Below are positions 1 to 8,114 of a DNA stretch of 64,000 nt, piece after piece. Below the pieces are notes generated by a model. That model was not told the DNA's origin, did no database searches, and saw only the letters and a program-made list of their open reading frames with translations. Both the position numbers and the translations under genes were made by a program. Source of the DNA: Rhizobium sp. SG_E_25_P2 (GTDB lineage: Bacteria > Pseudomonadota > Alphaproteobacteria > Rhizobiales > Rhizobiaceae); assembly GCF_029892285.1 (NCBI RefSeq), contig NZ_JARXVM010000004.1:124001-188000 (forward strand). Reading direction: 5' to 3'. Position 1 is the first letter of the stretch. The number at the start of each line of letters is the position of its first letter.

Positions 1-804
1 ATGACCTTCGGCGCGATGATCGGCTGGCTCGCGGTCTATAACGGCGCCGATCTCTGGACCGGATTCCTGATTGCGGGGATCGCCGGCGGCGTCTTCGGTC
101 TGCTGCATGCCGGCCTGACCGTGACGCTCGGCCTGTCGCAGCATGTCTCCGGCCTGGGCGTCACGCTGTTTGCGTCGAGTTTCAGTTACTACGTCTTTCG
201 CCTCATGGTGCCGGTCGCCGGCACGCCGCCGACGATCGAGCCATTTCAACCGATTGCGATCCCCGGGCTGAGCGATATTCCCTTCATCGGACCGGCGCTG
301 TTTTCCCAGACGCCGCCCACATACGCCGCCATTCTTCTCGCAATCGTGCTGGCCTATATGCTGTTTCGCACCCCGCTCGGGCTGGCGATCCGGATGACGG
401 GGGAAAATCCGCATGCGGCGGATGCGCAGGGCGTCAATCCCATGGCGGTGCGTTATGGCGCCGTCATCGCCGGCAGCGCCCTGATGGGCATGGCGGGAGC
501 GTTTCTGACGCTGTCGGCTTTCAACAGCTTTTTCCCGACCATGGTGCAGGGGCGTGGCTGGATCTGCATCGCGCTCGTGGTGTTTTCGTCCTGGCGGCCC
601 GAGCGGGCGCTGTTGGGCGCGCTGCTGTTTGCTTTCTTCGACGGCTTTCAGCTCAGGCTGCAGACGACGCTCGGCGGCGCGGTGCCCTATCAACTGTTCC
701 TGATGATCCCCTATATCCTGTCGATTGCGGCGCTGGCGGTCATGGCCCGGCGCGCGCGCGTTCCCCAGGCGCTGATGCAACCCTATCGGCGCGGCGAGCG
801 CTGA
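1..804 (+). CDS. BMP/nucleoside-type ABC transporter permease (5' partial)
   Basis: Inner-membrane permease of the YufP/YufQ (BmpC) class, which pairs with a BMP-family binding lipoprotein to import nucleosides, bases or related heterocycles. The 267 visible residues are almost wholly hydrophobic, with about seven membrane segments and the family-like stretch LTVTLGLSQHVSGLGVTLFA near residue 40. Family members are usually near 300 residues and begin with an SERSG/NIGLEG-type segment that is missing here. The frame is open from base 1, so the true start probably lies upstream and the first ATG is internal. The C-terminus ends in basic residues 16 bp before the amidohydrolase start, so the two are probably co-transcribed. 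The remaining subunits of the importer would lie outside the window. The substrate is inferred only from the heterocycle genes that follow. Confidence 0.85.
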   Translation: MTFGAMIGWLAVYNGADLWTGFLIAGIAGGVFGLLHAGLTVTLGLSQHVSGLGVTLFASSFSYYVFRLMVPVAGTPPTIEPFQPIAIPGLSDIPFIGPALFSQTPPTYAAILLAIVLAYMLFRTPLGLAIRMTGENPHAADAQGVNPMAVRYGAVIAGSALMGMAGAFLTLSAFNSFFPTMVQGRGWICIALVVFSSWRPERALLGALLFAFFDGFQLRLQTTLGGAVPYQLFLMIPYILSIAALAVMARRARVPQALMQPYRRGER

Positions 805-820
805 CCTCCGGAGAGTGACC

Positions 821-2113
821 ATGTTCGATCTGATCATCCGCAACGCCAATCTGCCCGATGGCCGCCAGGGCTGGGATATCGGTCTCAAGGGCGGCAAGAT
901 CACCGCGATCGAGAAGAGTATCGCCGCTGAGGCGGGCGAGGAGATCGACGCGTCAGGCCGCCTCGTCAGCCCGCCCTTCTGCGATCCGCATTTCCACATG
1001 GATGCGACGCTGTCGCTCGGCATGCCCCGGATGAATGTATCCGGCACGCTTCTGGAGGGCATTGCGCTATGGGGCGAGTTGCGGCCGCTGCTCACCAAGG
1101 AGGCGCTGGTCGAGCGCGCCCTGCGCTATTGCGATCTCGCCGTAAGCCAGGGGCTTCTCTATATCCGCAGCCATGTCGACACCTCTGATCCCCGGCTGGT
1201 CACGGCCGAGGCATTGATCGAGGTCCGCGAGCGCGTCGCGCCCTATATCACGCTCCAGCTCGTCGCTTTTCCGCAGGATGGCTATTACCGCGCGCCCGAG
1301 GGCGAGAAGTCGCTGGAACGCGCGCTGGACATGGGCATCGACATTGTCGGCGGCATCCCGCATTTCGAACGCACCATGGATGACGGGCGCCGCTCGCTGG
1401 AAGCGCTCTGCCGTATCGCCGCCGAACGCGGCCTGCCGGTCGATATTCACTGCGACGAGACCGACGATCCCATGTCCCGGCATATCGAGACGCTGGCGGC
1501 TGAGGCGATCCGCTACGGACTGCAAGGCCGTGTCGCCGGCTCGCATCTCACCTCCATGCATTCCATGGACAATTACTATGTCTCGAAACTCATTCCGCTG
1601 ATGGCGGAGGCCGAGATCAACGTCATCCCCAATCCGCTGATCAACATCATGCTGCAGGGGCGGCACGACACCTATCCGAAACGTCGCGGCATGACGCGGG
1701 TGCGCGAATTGATGGCGGCTGGCCTCAACGTGTCCTTCGGCCAGGATTGCACCATGGACCCCTGGTATTCGATGGGCTCGGCCGACATGCTCGAAGTCGG
1801 GCACATGGCCATCCATGTGGCGCAGATGGGCGGCATCGAGGACAAGAAGAGGATCTTCGAGGCGCTGACCGTCAATTCCGCCAAGACAATGGGGCTGGAA
1901 GGCTATGGCCTGGAGGTCGGCTGCAACGCCGATCTCGTGGTGCTGCAGGCAGCCGATGTGATCGAGGCGCTCCGGCTGAAGCCGACGCGGCTCTATGTCG
2001 TCAAGAGCGGCAAGGTCATTTCCCGCTCGGCGCCGCGCATCGGCGAATTGTTCCTCGACGGTCGCCCTGGAAGTATCGATCCGGGGCGTGACTACGTGCC
2101 GAAAATGGCTTGA
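821..2113 (+). CDS. Cytosine deaminase-like amidohydrolase
   Basis: Metal-dependent amidohydrolase of the CodA group, which hydrolyses the ring or exocyclic amine of pyrimidine-like heterocycles in the cytoplasm. Visible motifs are the N-terminal metal pair DPHFHMD near residue 55, VDIHCDET near 210, GSHLTSMHSMDN near 243, and GQDCTMDPWYSMGSADM near 305. E. coli CodA has a GHD motif where this has GQD. The 430-residue length matches CodA. I chose ATG 821 because GGAG lies 7 bp upstream; an in-frame GTG at 815 is less likely. It follows the permease directly, so uptake and hydrolysis look coupled. Given the nicotinate genes nearby it might act as an enamidase on a reduced nicotinate ring rather than on cytosine. 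Superfamily is certain; substrate is not. Confidence 0.85.
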   Translation: MFDLIIRNANLPDGRQGWDIGLKGGKITAIEKSIAAEAGEEIDASGRLVSPPFCDPHFHMDATLSLGMPRMNVSGTLLEGIALWGELRPLLTKEALVERALRYCDLAVSQGLLYIRSHVDTSDPRLVTAEALIEVRERVAPYITLQLVAFPQDGYYRAPEGEKSLERALDMGIDIVGGIPHFERTMDDGRRSLEALCRIAAERGLPVDIHCDETDDPMSRHIETLAAEAIRYGLQGRVAGSHLTSMHSMDNYYVSKLIPLMAEAEINVIPNPLINIMLQGRHDTYPKRRGMTRVRELMAAGLNVSFGQDCTMDPWYSMGSADMLEVGHMAIHVAQMGGIEDKKRIFEALTVNSAKTMGLEGYGLEVGCNADLVVLQAADVIEALRLKPTRLYVVKSGKVISRSAPRIGELFLDGRPGSIDPGRDYVPKMA

Positions 2114-2119
2114 GGATGA

Positions 2120-2141
2120 TGGCGCTCCCGAAGGAGCGCCA
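2120..2141. terminator. Hairpin between convergent genes
   Basis: A perfect 9-bp stem (TGGCGCTCC paired with GGAGCGCCA) with a CGAA loop sits between the converging ends of the amidohydrolase and the ferredoxin reductase. No clear T-run follows on either side, so it may be a weak bidirectional terminator or an RNA end-stabilising hairpin. Confidence 0.5.
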
Positions 2142-2146
2142 CGAGA

Positions 2147-2953
2147 TCAGCCGACAAAGGCCCTTTCGACCACGAAGGTGGAAGGGGCATTGTTCGCGCC
2201 CTCTTCGAGACCAAAACCTTCGAGCACTGATTTGGTCTCGTTGAGCATCGCCATGGAGCCGCAGATCATCGCCCGGTCGGTTTCGGGCGAGATCGCGGGC
2301 AGGCCGAGATCGGCAAACAGTTTGCCATTGCGCATGAGATCGGTGACGCGGCCCATGCGAGGGGACGCTTCGCGGGTCGTTGTGGTGTAGAGGCGCAGCT
2401 TGCCGGCCGAGCATTCGCCGACCAGCGGGTCCTCCGCCAGGCCTTCCACCAGCTCCGTGATGTAAGTGAGCTCGGCGACCTCGCGGCAGGTCTGCACCAG
2501 AATGACCTCTTCGAACTTCTCGTAGGTTTCAGGATCGCGCACAAGGCTTGCAAATGGCGCGACGCCGGTGCCGGTCGAAAAGAGGTAGAGTCGCTTTCCG
2601 GGCAGCAGCGCGTCCAGCACCAGCGTGCCCGTCGGCTTCTTGCGCATCAGCACAGTGTCGCCCGGAACGATTTTCTGGAGATGTTCGGTCAGCGGACCGT
2701 TCTCCACCTTGATGGAGAAAAACTCCACTTCCTCGTCCCAGGACGGGCTCGCCACGGAATAGGCGCGGTAGACGGGCTTTTCGGCGTTGGGCAGGCCGAT
2801 CATCACGAATTCGCCGGAGCGGAAGCGGAAAGCGGCGGGACGGGTGATCCGGAAGGAAAACAGACGGTCGGTGTAATGCTTCACGCTGACCACGCGCTCG
2901 GCGAAGACATTGTCGGGAATGGGGAAAGCGGGTGCGGAGACGAGGGCGTCCAT
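2147..2953 (-). CDS. fpr: Ferredoxin--NADP+ reductase
   Basis: FAD enzyme that exchanges electrons between NADPH and ferredoxin or flavodoxin. Over 268 residues it shows the FAD-binding RAYSVASP motif near residue 65, a FSIKVENGPLT segment, the nucleotide-binding STGTGVAPFASL motif near 126, and a C-terminal MICGSMAMLNE block. The C-terminus (STFVVERAFVG) matches bacterial type Fpr. ATG 2953 is preferred because AGGAG lies 6 bp upstream; an ATG 45 bp earlier overlaps the operator-like site. It follows hyuB in the same direction with 77 bp between, and that gap carries a site related to those before hyuA and the reductase operon. It may supply low-potential electrons to the 6-hydroxynicotinate-reductase-like protein; that link is inference. 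Confidence 0.92.
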   Translation of the reverse strand: MDALVSAPAFPIPDNVFAERVVSVKHYTDRLFSFRITRPAAFRFRSGEFVMIGLPNAEKPVYRAYSVASPSWDEEVEFFSIKVENGPLTEHLQKIVPGDTVLMRKKPTGTLVLDALLPGKRLYLFSTGTGVAPFASLVRDPETYEKFEEVILVQTCREVAELTYITELVEGLAEDPLVGECSAGKLRLYTTTTREASPRMGRVTDLMRNGKLFADLGLPAISPETDRAMICGSMAMLNETKSVLEGFGLEEGANNAPSTFVVERAFVG

Positions 2954-2972
2954 GACGGGCTCCTGTGGAGAG

Positions 2973-2989
2973 ATTGTTTGTGTGCGAAT
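2973..2989. promoter_or_regulatory. Operator-like site 1, upstream of fpr
   Basis: The 17-mer ATTGTTTGTGTGCGAAT differs from the site before hyuA (ATTGTTTGTATACAAAT) at only three positions, all A-to-G transitions. It lies 19 bp upstream of the fpr start and next to an AT-rich TTTAAT that could serve as a -10 on the minus strand. Identity as an operator is inferred from recurrence. Confidence 0.5.
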
Positions 2990-3030
2990 TAAATGCATGC
3001 ACGTTGACTGAGGAGGGCGTCAGGCGGCCC

Positions 3031-4782
3031 TCAGGCCGCCTTTGCAGATCGCGCCGCTTTCGTCGCCGCGATATCGACATCGCCGGTCGCATCGAGCGCC
3101 ACGCCGAATAGAGCCAAGGCTTGGTCAACAGTGTAGCGTCCGAGCCTGACATCGCGGGCCACGGCTTCCGGGTCTCGTTCGAACGGATTGCCGTAGCCGC
3201 CGCCGCCGGGGGTCTGCACCCGCACCCGGTCGCCGGCTTTCAGCGGAATGTCCTGCGCTTTGGACAGATGCTCGGGCGTCATGGCGACGCCGTCGCGATA
3301 GAGCGTCACCTGGTTGGTCGCGCCATCCTTGCCGCCGAGCGCGCCCGGAGGTCCGAAGCGGCCGTGATCCATCACGAAGCTCGCGGTGGCCAGTCCGCGC
3401 CGGAGTTCGATCTCATAGTCTAGACCGAAACCGCCGCGATGGCGGCCCGCGCCGCCCGAGCCTTCGCGAAGCGCATAGCGGTGATAGAGCACCGGATATT
3501 GCTGCTCCATGATTTCCACGGGCGGCGCCTTGGAAATGCCGATGGTCGAGCAGCCATTGGCGAGCCCGTCGTGATCGGCGTTGCCGCCGTAACCGCCGCC
3601 GGAGATCTGATACATGACATAGCCCTGGCCGCGTTCGGGATCATGGCCGCCAAGCGCGAAATTGCCGGAACTTCCGGCAGGCGAGGCCGTCACCCGGTCC
3701 GGCAGCGCCTCTACCAGCGCCGCAAACACCGCTTCGGCGATGCGCTGGCTGACTTCGGCGGCGCAGCCCGAGACCGGTCGGGGATAATGCGCGTCGAGGA
3801 ACGTGCCTTCCGGGCGGATCACCGTCAGCGGCTCAAACGCGCCGGCCGAGATCGGCACATCCGGAAAAATGTGGCGCATGGCGAGATAGACGGAGGACAG
3901 CGTCGTCGCCAGCACCGAATTCATCGGGCCGATGCAGGGTTTTGAAGATCCGGTGAAATCGAAGGTCAGTTTGCCCTGGTGGGCTGTGACCGTCAGGCGG
4001 ATTTCAAGCGGTTCATTGACCACGCCATCGCTGTCGACATAGGCGGTCGAGCGGTAAACGCCATCCGGGATCAGGCGGATATTGGCGCGCATCTGATCGG
4101 CCGCGCGACGGCGCAATTCGGCAATCGCCTCGGTTACTGTCGCGTCGCCATAGCGATCCAGCAGCCGCACAAGGCGCTTCTCGCCGACGAGAAGGGCAGC
4201 GGCCTGCGCCTTGACGTCGCCGATGCGCTGGTCGGCCACACGGATATTCGAGCAGATGATTGCATAGATTTCCGTGTCGAGTTCGCCTTGCTTGAACAGG
4301 CGCACGGGCGGTAGACGCAGGCCTTCCTGCTCGACGGATGTCGCTGACGCCGAAAAGCCGCCCGGCACCGCGCCGCCGGTATCCGGCCAATGGCCGGTGT
4401 TGGACAGCCAGCAGAAGATCTCGCCATTGCGATAGACGGGCATGGCGAAGCGCACATCCATCAGATGCGTGCCGCCGAGATAGGGATCGTTGACGATATA
4501 GATGTCTCCAGGCCTTGGAGCGGCCGCCTTGCCGGCGGCGATCATCTCGATCAGCACGCGGGTGGAATATTGCATCGTGCCGACGAACACCGGCAGGCCG
4601 CTCGATCCCTGCGCGATCAGCGCGCCATCGACGGCGGAATAGATGCCGTCGGAGCGGTCATTGGCTTCGGCGATGACAGGCGAGAAGGCGGCGCGGGAGA
4701 AGGACAGGTCCATCTCGTCGCAGACCTGCTGCAGGCCGGATTGAATGACGGAGAGCGTGATGGGATCGATGCCTTGGGTCAT
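3031..4782 (-). CDS. hyuB: Hydantoinase B / N-methylhydantoinase beta subunit
   Basis: Subunit B of an ATP-dependent 5-oxoprolinase/N-methylhydantoinase-type enzyme that opens cyclic amides. It begins with the family-typical IDPITLSVIQSGLQQVCDEM segment, followed by NDRSDGI, the NDPYLGGTHLMDVRF block near residue 100, and a glycine-rich C-terminus with QTPGGGGYGNPFERDP near 530. Its 583 residues are typical of separate B subunits. GGAGG lies 9 bp upstream of ATG 4782, and the gene begins 3 bp after the hyuA stop, so A and B are translated as a pair. The substrate cannot be read from sequence; a lactam from reduced nicotinate or a hydantoin or pyrimidine derivative would fit the neighbourhood. 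Confidence 0.92.
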   Translation of the reverse strand: MTQGIDPITLSVIQSGLQQVCDEMDLSFSRAAFSPVIAEANDRSDGIYSAVDGALIAQGSSGLPVFVGTMQYSTRVLIEMIAAGKAAAPRPGDIYIVNDPYLGGTHLMDVRFAMPVYRNGEIFCWLSNTGHWPDTGGAVPGGFSASATSVEQEGLRLPPVRLFKQGELDTEIYAIICSNIRVADQRIGDVKAQAAALLVGEKRLVRLLDRYGDATVTEAIAELRRRAADQMRANIRLIPDGVYRSTAYVDSDGVVNEPLEIRLTVTAHQGKLTFDFTGSSKPCIGPMNSVLATTLSSVYLAMRHIFPDVPISAGAFEPLTVIRPEGTFLDAHYPRPVSGCAAEVSQRIAEAVFAALVEALPDRVTASPAGSSGNFALGGHDPERGQGYVMYQISGGGYGGNADHDGLANGCSTIGISKAPPVEIMEQQYPVLYHRYALREGSGGAGRHRGGFGLDYEIELRRGLATASFVMDHGRFGPPGALGGKDGATNQVTLYRDGVAMTPEHLSKAQDIPLKAGDRVRVQTPGGGGYGNPFERDPEAVARDVRLGRYTVDQALALFGVALDATGDVDIAATKAARSAKAA

Positions 4783-4785
4783 GGC

Positions 4786-6873
4786 TCAGCCTCCGATGGT
4801 GATGATGATGTTGCCGTCGGCGTCCTGACGAGCGACGTCGCCGGGCTCGATGACGATGGTCGTGTCCATCTGCTCGATGATGGCAGGACCTTCGACGACG
4901 GCGTCGGCGGGCAGATGGTCGCGCCAGTAGACCGGCGTCTCTACGAAGCCGCCGAAAAACACCGGACGTCTGCCGGTCTCGGCTTCGGCGAGGCTTTGCT
5001 TGCGACCCGAGGCGTCGATCAGCGCCGAGAGATCGATCTCCTCACGGCGTCCGATGACCGATGTATTGACATTGACGAGATTGGCGCGGATTTCCGGCAG
5101 CGCCACATGGAAGCGGGCGAAATAGGCTTCTTCAAAGCGCTGCTGCAGCTCTTCGCGGCTCGGCGTGGGATTGGGCAACGGCACGCGCAGCACATGCGTC
5201 TGGCCGATGAACTGCATGTCGACCGAGCGCATCTCGCGGATTTCGCGGATTTGCACGGCTTCCTTGGCGATCAGGCTGCGGCCTTCCTCGCTCTGGCGGG
5301 CGAAGATCTGGTGGACAGTGTCGATATCGGCGACGGCCAGGGGACGATTGACGGTCTGCACGAAATCATGCCGGAGATCGGCCACTACGCAGCCCAGCGC
5401 ATTGGTGATGCCGGGTCTTGAGGGCGCGAGCACCTTGGGAATGCCGAGTTCCCTGGCGATGGCCGAGGCATGCAGGGGCCCCGCGCCGCCGAAGGCGAAG
5501 AGGGCGAAATCGCGCGGATCTTCGCCGAGGCTGACCGAGACCATGCGCACGGCGTCGGACATGCGGGCATTGGCGATGCGGATCACGGCGTCGGCGGCCT
5601 GGATCGCGTCGAGGCCAAGCCTGTCGCCGATTTCGCGGGCGAATGCGGCTTCGACATCGGCGAGCGTCACCCCGCCCGGCACCTTGTTGAGGCGCGAGGG
5701 GTTGAGGCGGCCGAGCAGAAGATTGGCGTCGGAAATGGTCGGTCTTGTTCCGCCCTTGCCATAACAGATAGGGCCGGGTGTGGCGCCAGCGCTTTCCGGG
5801 CCGACCTGCAGCAGGCCCGCTTCCGTGACGCGGGCGATCGAGCCGCCGCCGGCGCCGACGGTGCGCACATCCACCATCGGCACATGGATCGGCATGGCGT
5901 ATTCCACCTCGATCTCGTTGGAGACGGTGGGTTCGGCGTCGCGGATCAGCGCGACATCGGTGGAGGTGCCGCCCATGTCATAGGTGATCAGGTTGGGCAT
6001 GCCGGCGCGCCGACCGGTATAGGCGGCGGCCATCACGCCCGAGGCCGGGCCGGACATCACCGTCTTGGCCGCCTCATTGGCGACCCGGCGGGCGGAGACC
6101 ATGCCGCCATTGCCGTTCATCACCAGCACGTCATGGCGATAGCCGCGCGCAGCGAGCGTATCGGCGAGACGCTCGACATAGCGGCGCAACAGCGGCTGCA
6201 CCGAGGCGTTGACGGCGGCGGTGACGCCGCGCTCATATTCGCGGCTTTCCGACAGGAGCGCGTGCCCGAGCGTGATATTGCCGTTCGGCCAGACCTCGCG
6301 GGCGATTTCGCCGGCCCGGAGTTCATGGGCGGGATTGGCGTAGGCATGCAGGAAGTGAATGACCAGCGACTCACAGCCTTTGTCGGCGAGGTCCTTCAGC
6401 GCCGAACGAAGCGCTTCCTCGTCGAGCGGCGTCACCACCGTCCCGCGCGCGTCCATGCGCTCGGGAACCTCCATGCGAAGATCCCGCGGGATGATCGGAC
6501 GAAAGTCGCCCTTCATGCCATAGGCCTGCGGCCGGGTGCGGCGGCCAAGCTCGAGCACGTCGCGGAAGCCCAGGGTGGTGATCATCCCGGTCTTGCAGAG
6601 CTGGCGTTCGAGCACGGCGTTGGTGGTTGTGGTCGTGCCATGCACGATGAGATCCAGAGCGGCGAAATCGGCCTCTGCCGCCTCAAGCGCATGGATCACG
6701 CCGAAGGCCTGATTGTCGAGCGTCGTCGGCGTTTTCGCCAGCCGCACCGTGCCGGTTGCAGCGTCGAACAGCACGAGATCGGTGAATGTGCCGCCGACAT
6801 CGACGCCGGCGACGATCGATTGGCTGGAGGATGGAGTCCTGGCGTCGGTCGCCGATGCGGGGGGCTGAGACAC
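4786..6873 (-). CDS. hyuA: Hydantoinase A / N-methylhydantoinase alpha subunit
   Basis: ATP-binding subunit A of the hydantoinase/oxoprolinase complex, which activates the ring amide by phosphorylation. Near the N-terminus is the ASKHA-type phosphate loop AGVDVGGTFTDLVLFD, then HGTTTTTNAVLER near residue 78, ITYDMGGTSTDVALI near 300, and FAFGGAGPLHA near 460. I prefer GTG 6873: AAGGA lies just upstream, and starting there leaves a good TTGACA promoter and a palindrome outside the coding region. An ATG at 6906 would place the palindrome inside the gene. About 695 residues is normal for the family. It is first in the hyuAB pair. Confidence 0.92.
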   Translation of the reverse strand: MSQPPASATDARTPSSSQSIVAGVDVGGTFTDLVLFDAATGTVRLAKTPTTLDNQAFGVIHALEAAEADFAALDLIVHGTTTTTNAVLERQLCKTGMITTLGFRDVLELGRRTRPQAYGMKGDFRPIIPRDLRMEVPERMDARGTVVTPLDEEALRSALKDLADKGCESLVIHFLHAYANPAHELRAGEIAREVWPNGNITLGHALLSESREYERGVTAAVNASVQPLLRRYVERLADTLAARGYRHDVLVMNGNGGMVSARRVANEAAKTVMSGPASGVMAAAYTGRRAGMPNLITYDMGGTSTDVALIRDAEPTVSNEIEVEYAMPIHVPMVDVRTVGAGGGSIARVTEAGLLQVGPESAGATPGPICYGKGGTRPTISDANLLLGRLNPSRLNKVPGGVTLADVEAAFAREIGDRLGLDAIQAADAVIRIANARMSDAVRMVSVSLGEDPRDFALFAFGGAGPLHASAIARELGIPKVLAPSRPGITNALGCVVADLRHDFVQTVNRPLAVADIDTVHQIFARQSEEGRSLIAKEAVQIREIREMRSVDMQFIGQTHVLRVPLPNPTPSREELQQRFEEAYFARFHVALPEIRANLVNVNTSVIGRREEIDLSALIDASGRKQSLAEAETGRRPVFFGGFVETPVYWRDHLPADAVVEGPAIIEQMDTTIVIEPGDVARQDADGNIIITIGG

Positions 6874-6891
6874 GGCTGTTCCTTGGTTTTT

Positions 6892-6908
6892 ATTGTTTGT
6901 ATACAAAT
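6892..6908. promoter_or_regulatory. Operator-like palindrome 2, upstream of hyuA
   Basis: ATTGTTTGTATACAAAT contains the perfect 12-bp palindrome TTTGTATACAAA and starts 1 bp downstream of the hyuA -10 hexamer, where a bound repressor would block initiation. The same core recurs before the reductase operon at 10581-10592. TTGTATACAA-type sequences are known for several GntR/FadR-group repressors; the actual regulator here is unknown. Confidence 0.7.
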
Positions 6909-6909
6909 G

Positions 6910-6938
6910 ATATTGTCAGCCGTCTTTCCGGCTGTCAA
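6910..6938 (-). promoter_or_regulatory. Sigma-70-like promoter of hyuAB
   Basis: On the minus strand a perfect -35 TTGACA (6933-6938) is followed after 17 bp by CAATAT (6910-6915) as -10. It sits directly upstream of the palindrome at 6892-6908. The spacing and the match to the -35 consensus are strong for an alphaproteobacterium. Confidence 0.7.
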
Positions 6939-6948
6939 GCAAGGGCAG

Positions 6949-7533
6949 TCAGCGCAGACCGTCCTTGCCTTCGATTTCCTGGACCTTCAGTCCGCCGATA
7001 CGGGGCAGGGGGCGACCGCTGTCCGTCAAGGCCACCGCGACCATGATTTCTCCGGCTCTCGGACTATCGGCGAGCCTGATATCCATGCCATCGAAATGCG
7101 AGCGCACATAAGCGGCATCCTTGTGTCCCAAGGGAATGTCGAGCGTCTGCCCCGGGCCGCCACGCTTCTTGGACGAGGGCACCAGAGCCGCGCCCTTTTC
7201 GACGGCGGCGCGAAGCGGCTTGCCCAAAGCGGGATGGAGGATGGCGGCGGCATGTTCGAGTTCGCCGTCCTCGCCCACCATCGCCGCCTTGCCGTAACTT
7301 TCGACGGCGCCCGGCTCGATGCCCAACGCTTCGACGCAGCGCCGGCCGAGGAGATCGCCCAGTTCTGCGCCGATGTCGATCAGGTCGGTCAGATCCTCGA
7401 CATAGCGGCCCGCGAAGGGGTTGCGGATCACCCCCACCGCCGCGACCTTGCGGGTCGGAGGGGTGATCTCGCGGCCCATTTCCTGGCGCAACTCCTCGAC
7501 GAAGACAGCGATTTTCCGGATTTCGGCCTTCAC
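6949..7533 (-). CDS. DUF1185 (amino acid synthesis family) protein, copy 1
   Basis: A 194-residue protein of the DUF1185/AA_synth family, whose biochemical function I do not know to be established. It shares with its upstream neighbour the same length and the motifs NPFAGRY near residue 40, SYGKAA/AYGKGA near 80, a GGPG block near 125, AYVRSHFD near 142, and a C-terminal GGLK..(I)(E/K)G.DGLR. The start is GTG 7533, overlapping the upstream stop by 4 bp (GTGA), so the pair is translationally coupled and may form a hetero-oligomer. The family commonly sits beside UPF0280 and 6-hydroxynicotinate-reductase-like genes, which suggests a catalytic or structural role in ring catabolism rather than amino acid biosynthesis. 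Confidence 0.85.
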   Translation of the reverse strand: MKAEIRKIAVFVEELRQEMGREITPPTRKVAAVGVIRNPFAGRYVEDLTDLIDIGAELGDLLGRRCVEALGIEPGAVESYGKAAMVGEDGELEHAAAILHPALGKPLRAAVEKGAALVPSSKKRGGPGQTLDIPLGHKDAAYVRSHFDGMDIRLADSPRAGEIMVAVALTDSGRPLPRIGGLKVQEIEGKDGLR

Positions 7534-8114
7534 CGCAGTCCGTCCTCGCCCTTGATGTCCTCAGCCTTCAAGCCGCCGACGCGGGCATGGATGCGGGCGC
7601 CGGTGGTCATGACAAGGCAGAGCACGATCTCATTGGCGCGCGGCGCATCCGACACGCCAACTTCCATGGCGTCGAAATGGCTGCGCACATAGGAGGCGTT
7701 GATATGGGTCACAGGCACGTCAAGCCGGGTTCCCGGGCCGCCGACTTTCTTGGTCGAGGGCACAATGGCCTTGGCGTCGCCGAGCGCTTCGCGCATGGCG
7801 TAGCCGCCCGGCACATGCCAAAGCGCGCCATGTTCCAATTCTCCGCCCTGGCCGACGATCGCGCCCTTGCCATAGGCCTCGATATCATTGACGTCGCCGC
7901 CGAGACAATCGATCAGCTTGCGCGCCATCTCGAGACCAAGCGGCTCGAGATCCTTCATGAAGCCCGCAATCTCCGGCTCATAACGGCCGGCGAAAGGATT
8001 CTCGATCACGGCCATGACCGCGCCGCGCTTGAGCGGCGTTTCCGAAACCGGGCCGCCCTCGTGGAAGACGTCTTCGACGATGGTGGCGATCTTGCGCACT
8101 TTGGGTTCAGGCAT
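7530..8114 (-). CDS. DUF1185 (amino acid synthesis family) protein, copy 2
   Basis: Paralogue of the next gene, also 194 residues from ATG 8114, which has GGAGG 9 bp upstream. It carries ENPFAGRYEPEI near residue 38, the AYGKGAIVGQGGELEHGA block near 80, VPSTKKVGGPGTRLDVP near 118 and ASYVRSHFDAMEVGVSDAPRA near 140. It overlaps the stop of the UPF0280 gene by 8 bp and the start of copy 1 by 4 bp, so the operon is tightly coupled. The two copies are clearly homologous but diverged well beyond recent duplication. Function is unknown; conserved histidine, serine and aspartate positions shared by both copies are candidates for activity. Confidence 0.85.
   Translation of the reverse strand: MPEPKVRKIATIVEDVFHEGGPVSETPLKRGAVMAVIENPFAGRYEPEIAGFMKDLEPLGLEMARKLIDCLGGDVNDIEAYGKGAIVGQGGELEHGALWHVPGGYAMREALGDAKAIVPSTKKVGGPGTRLDVPVTHINASYVRSHFDAMEVGVSDAPRANEIVLCLVMTTGARIHARVGGLKAEDIKGEDGLR

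Noticed and set aside
5470-7692. Open frame of 740 codons antisense to hyuA and DUF1185
   Set aside because: It crosses promoters and two real genes; composition is rich in Gly, Ala, Arg, His and Asp, typical of antisense frames.
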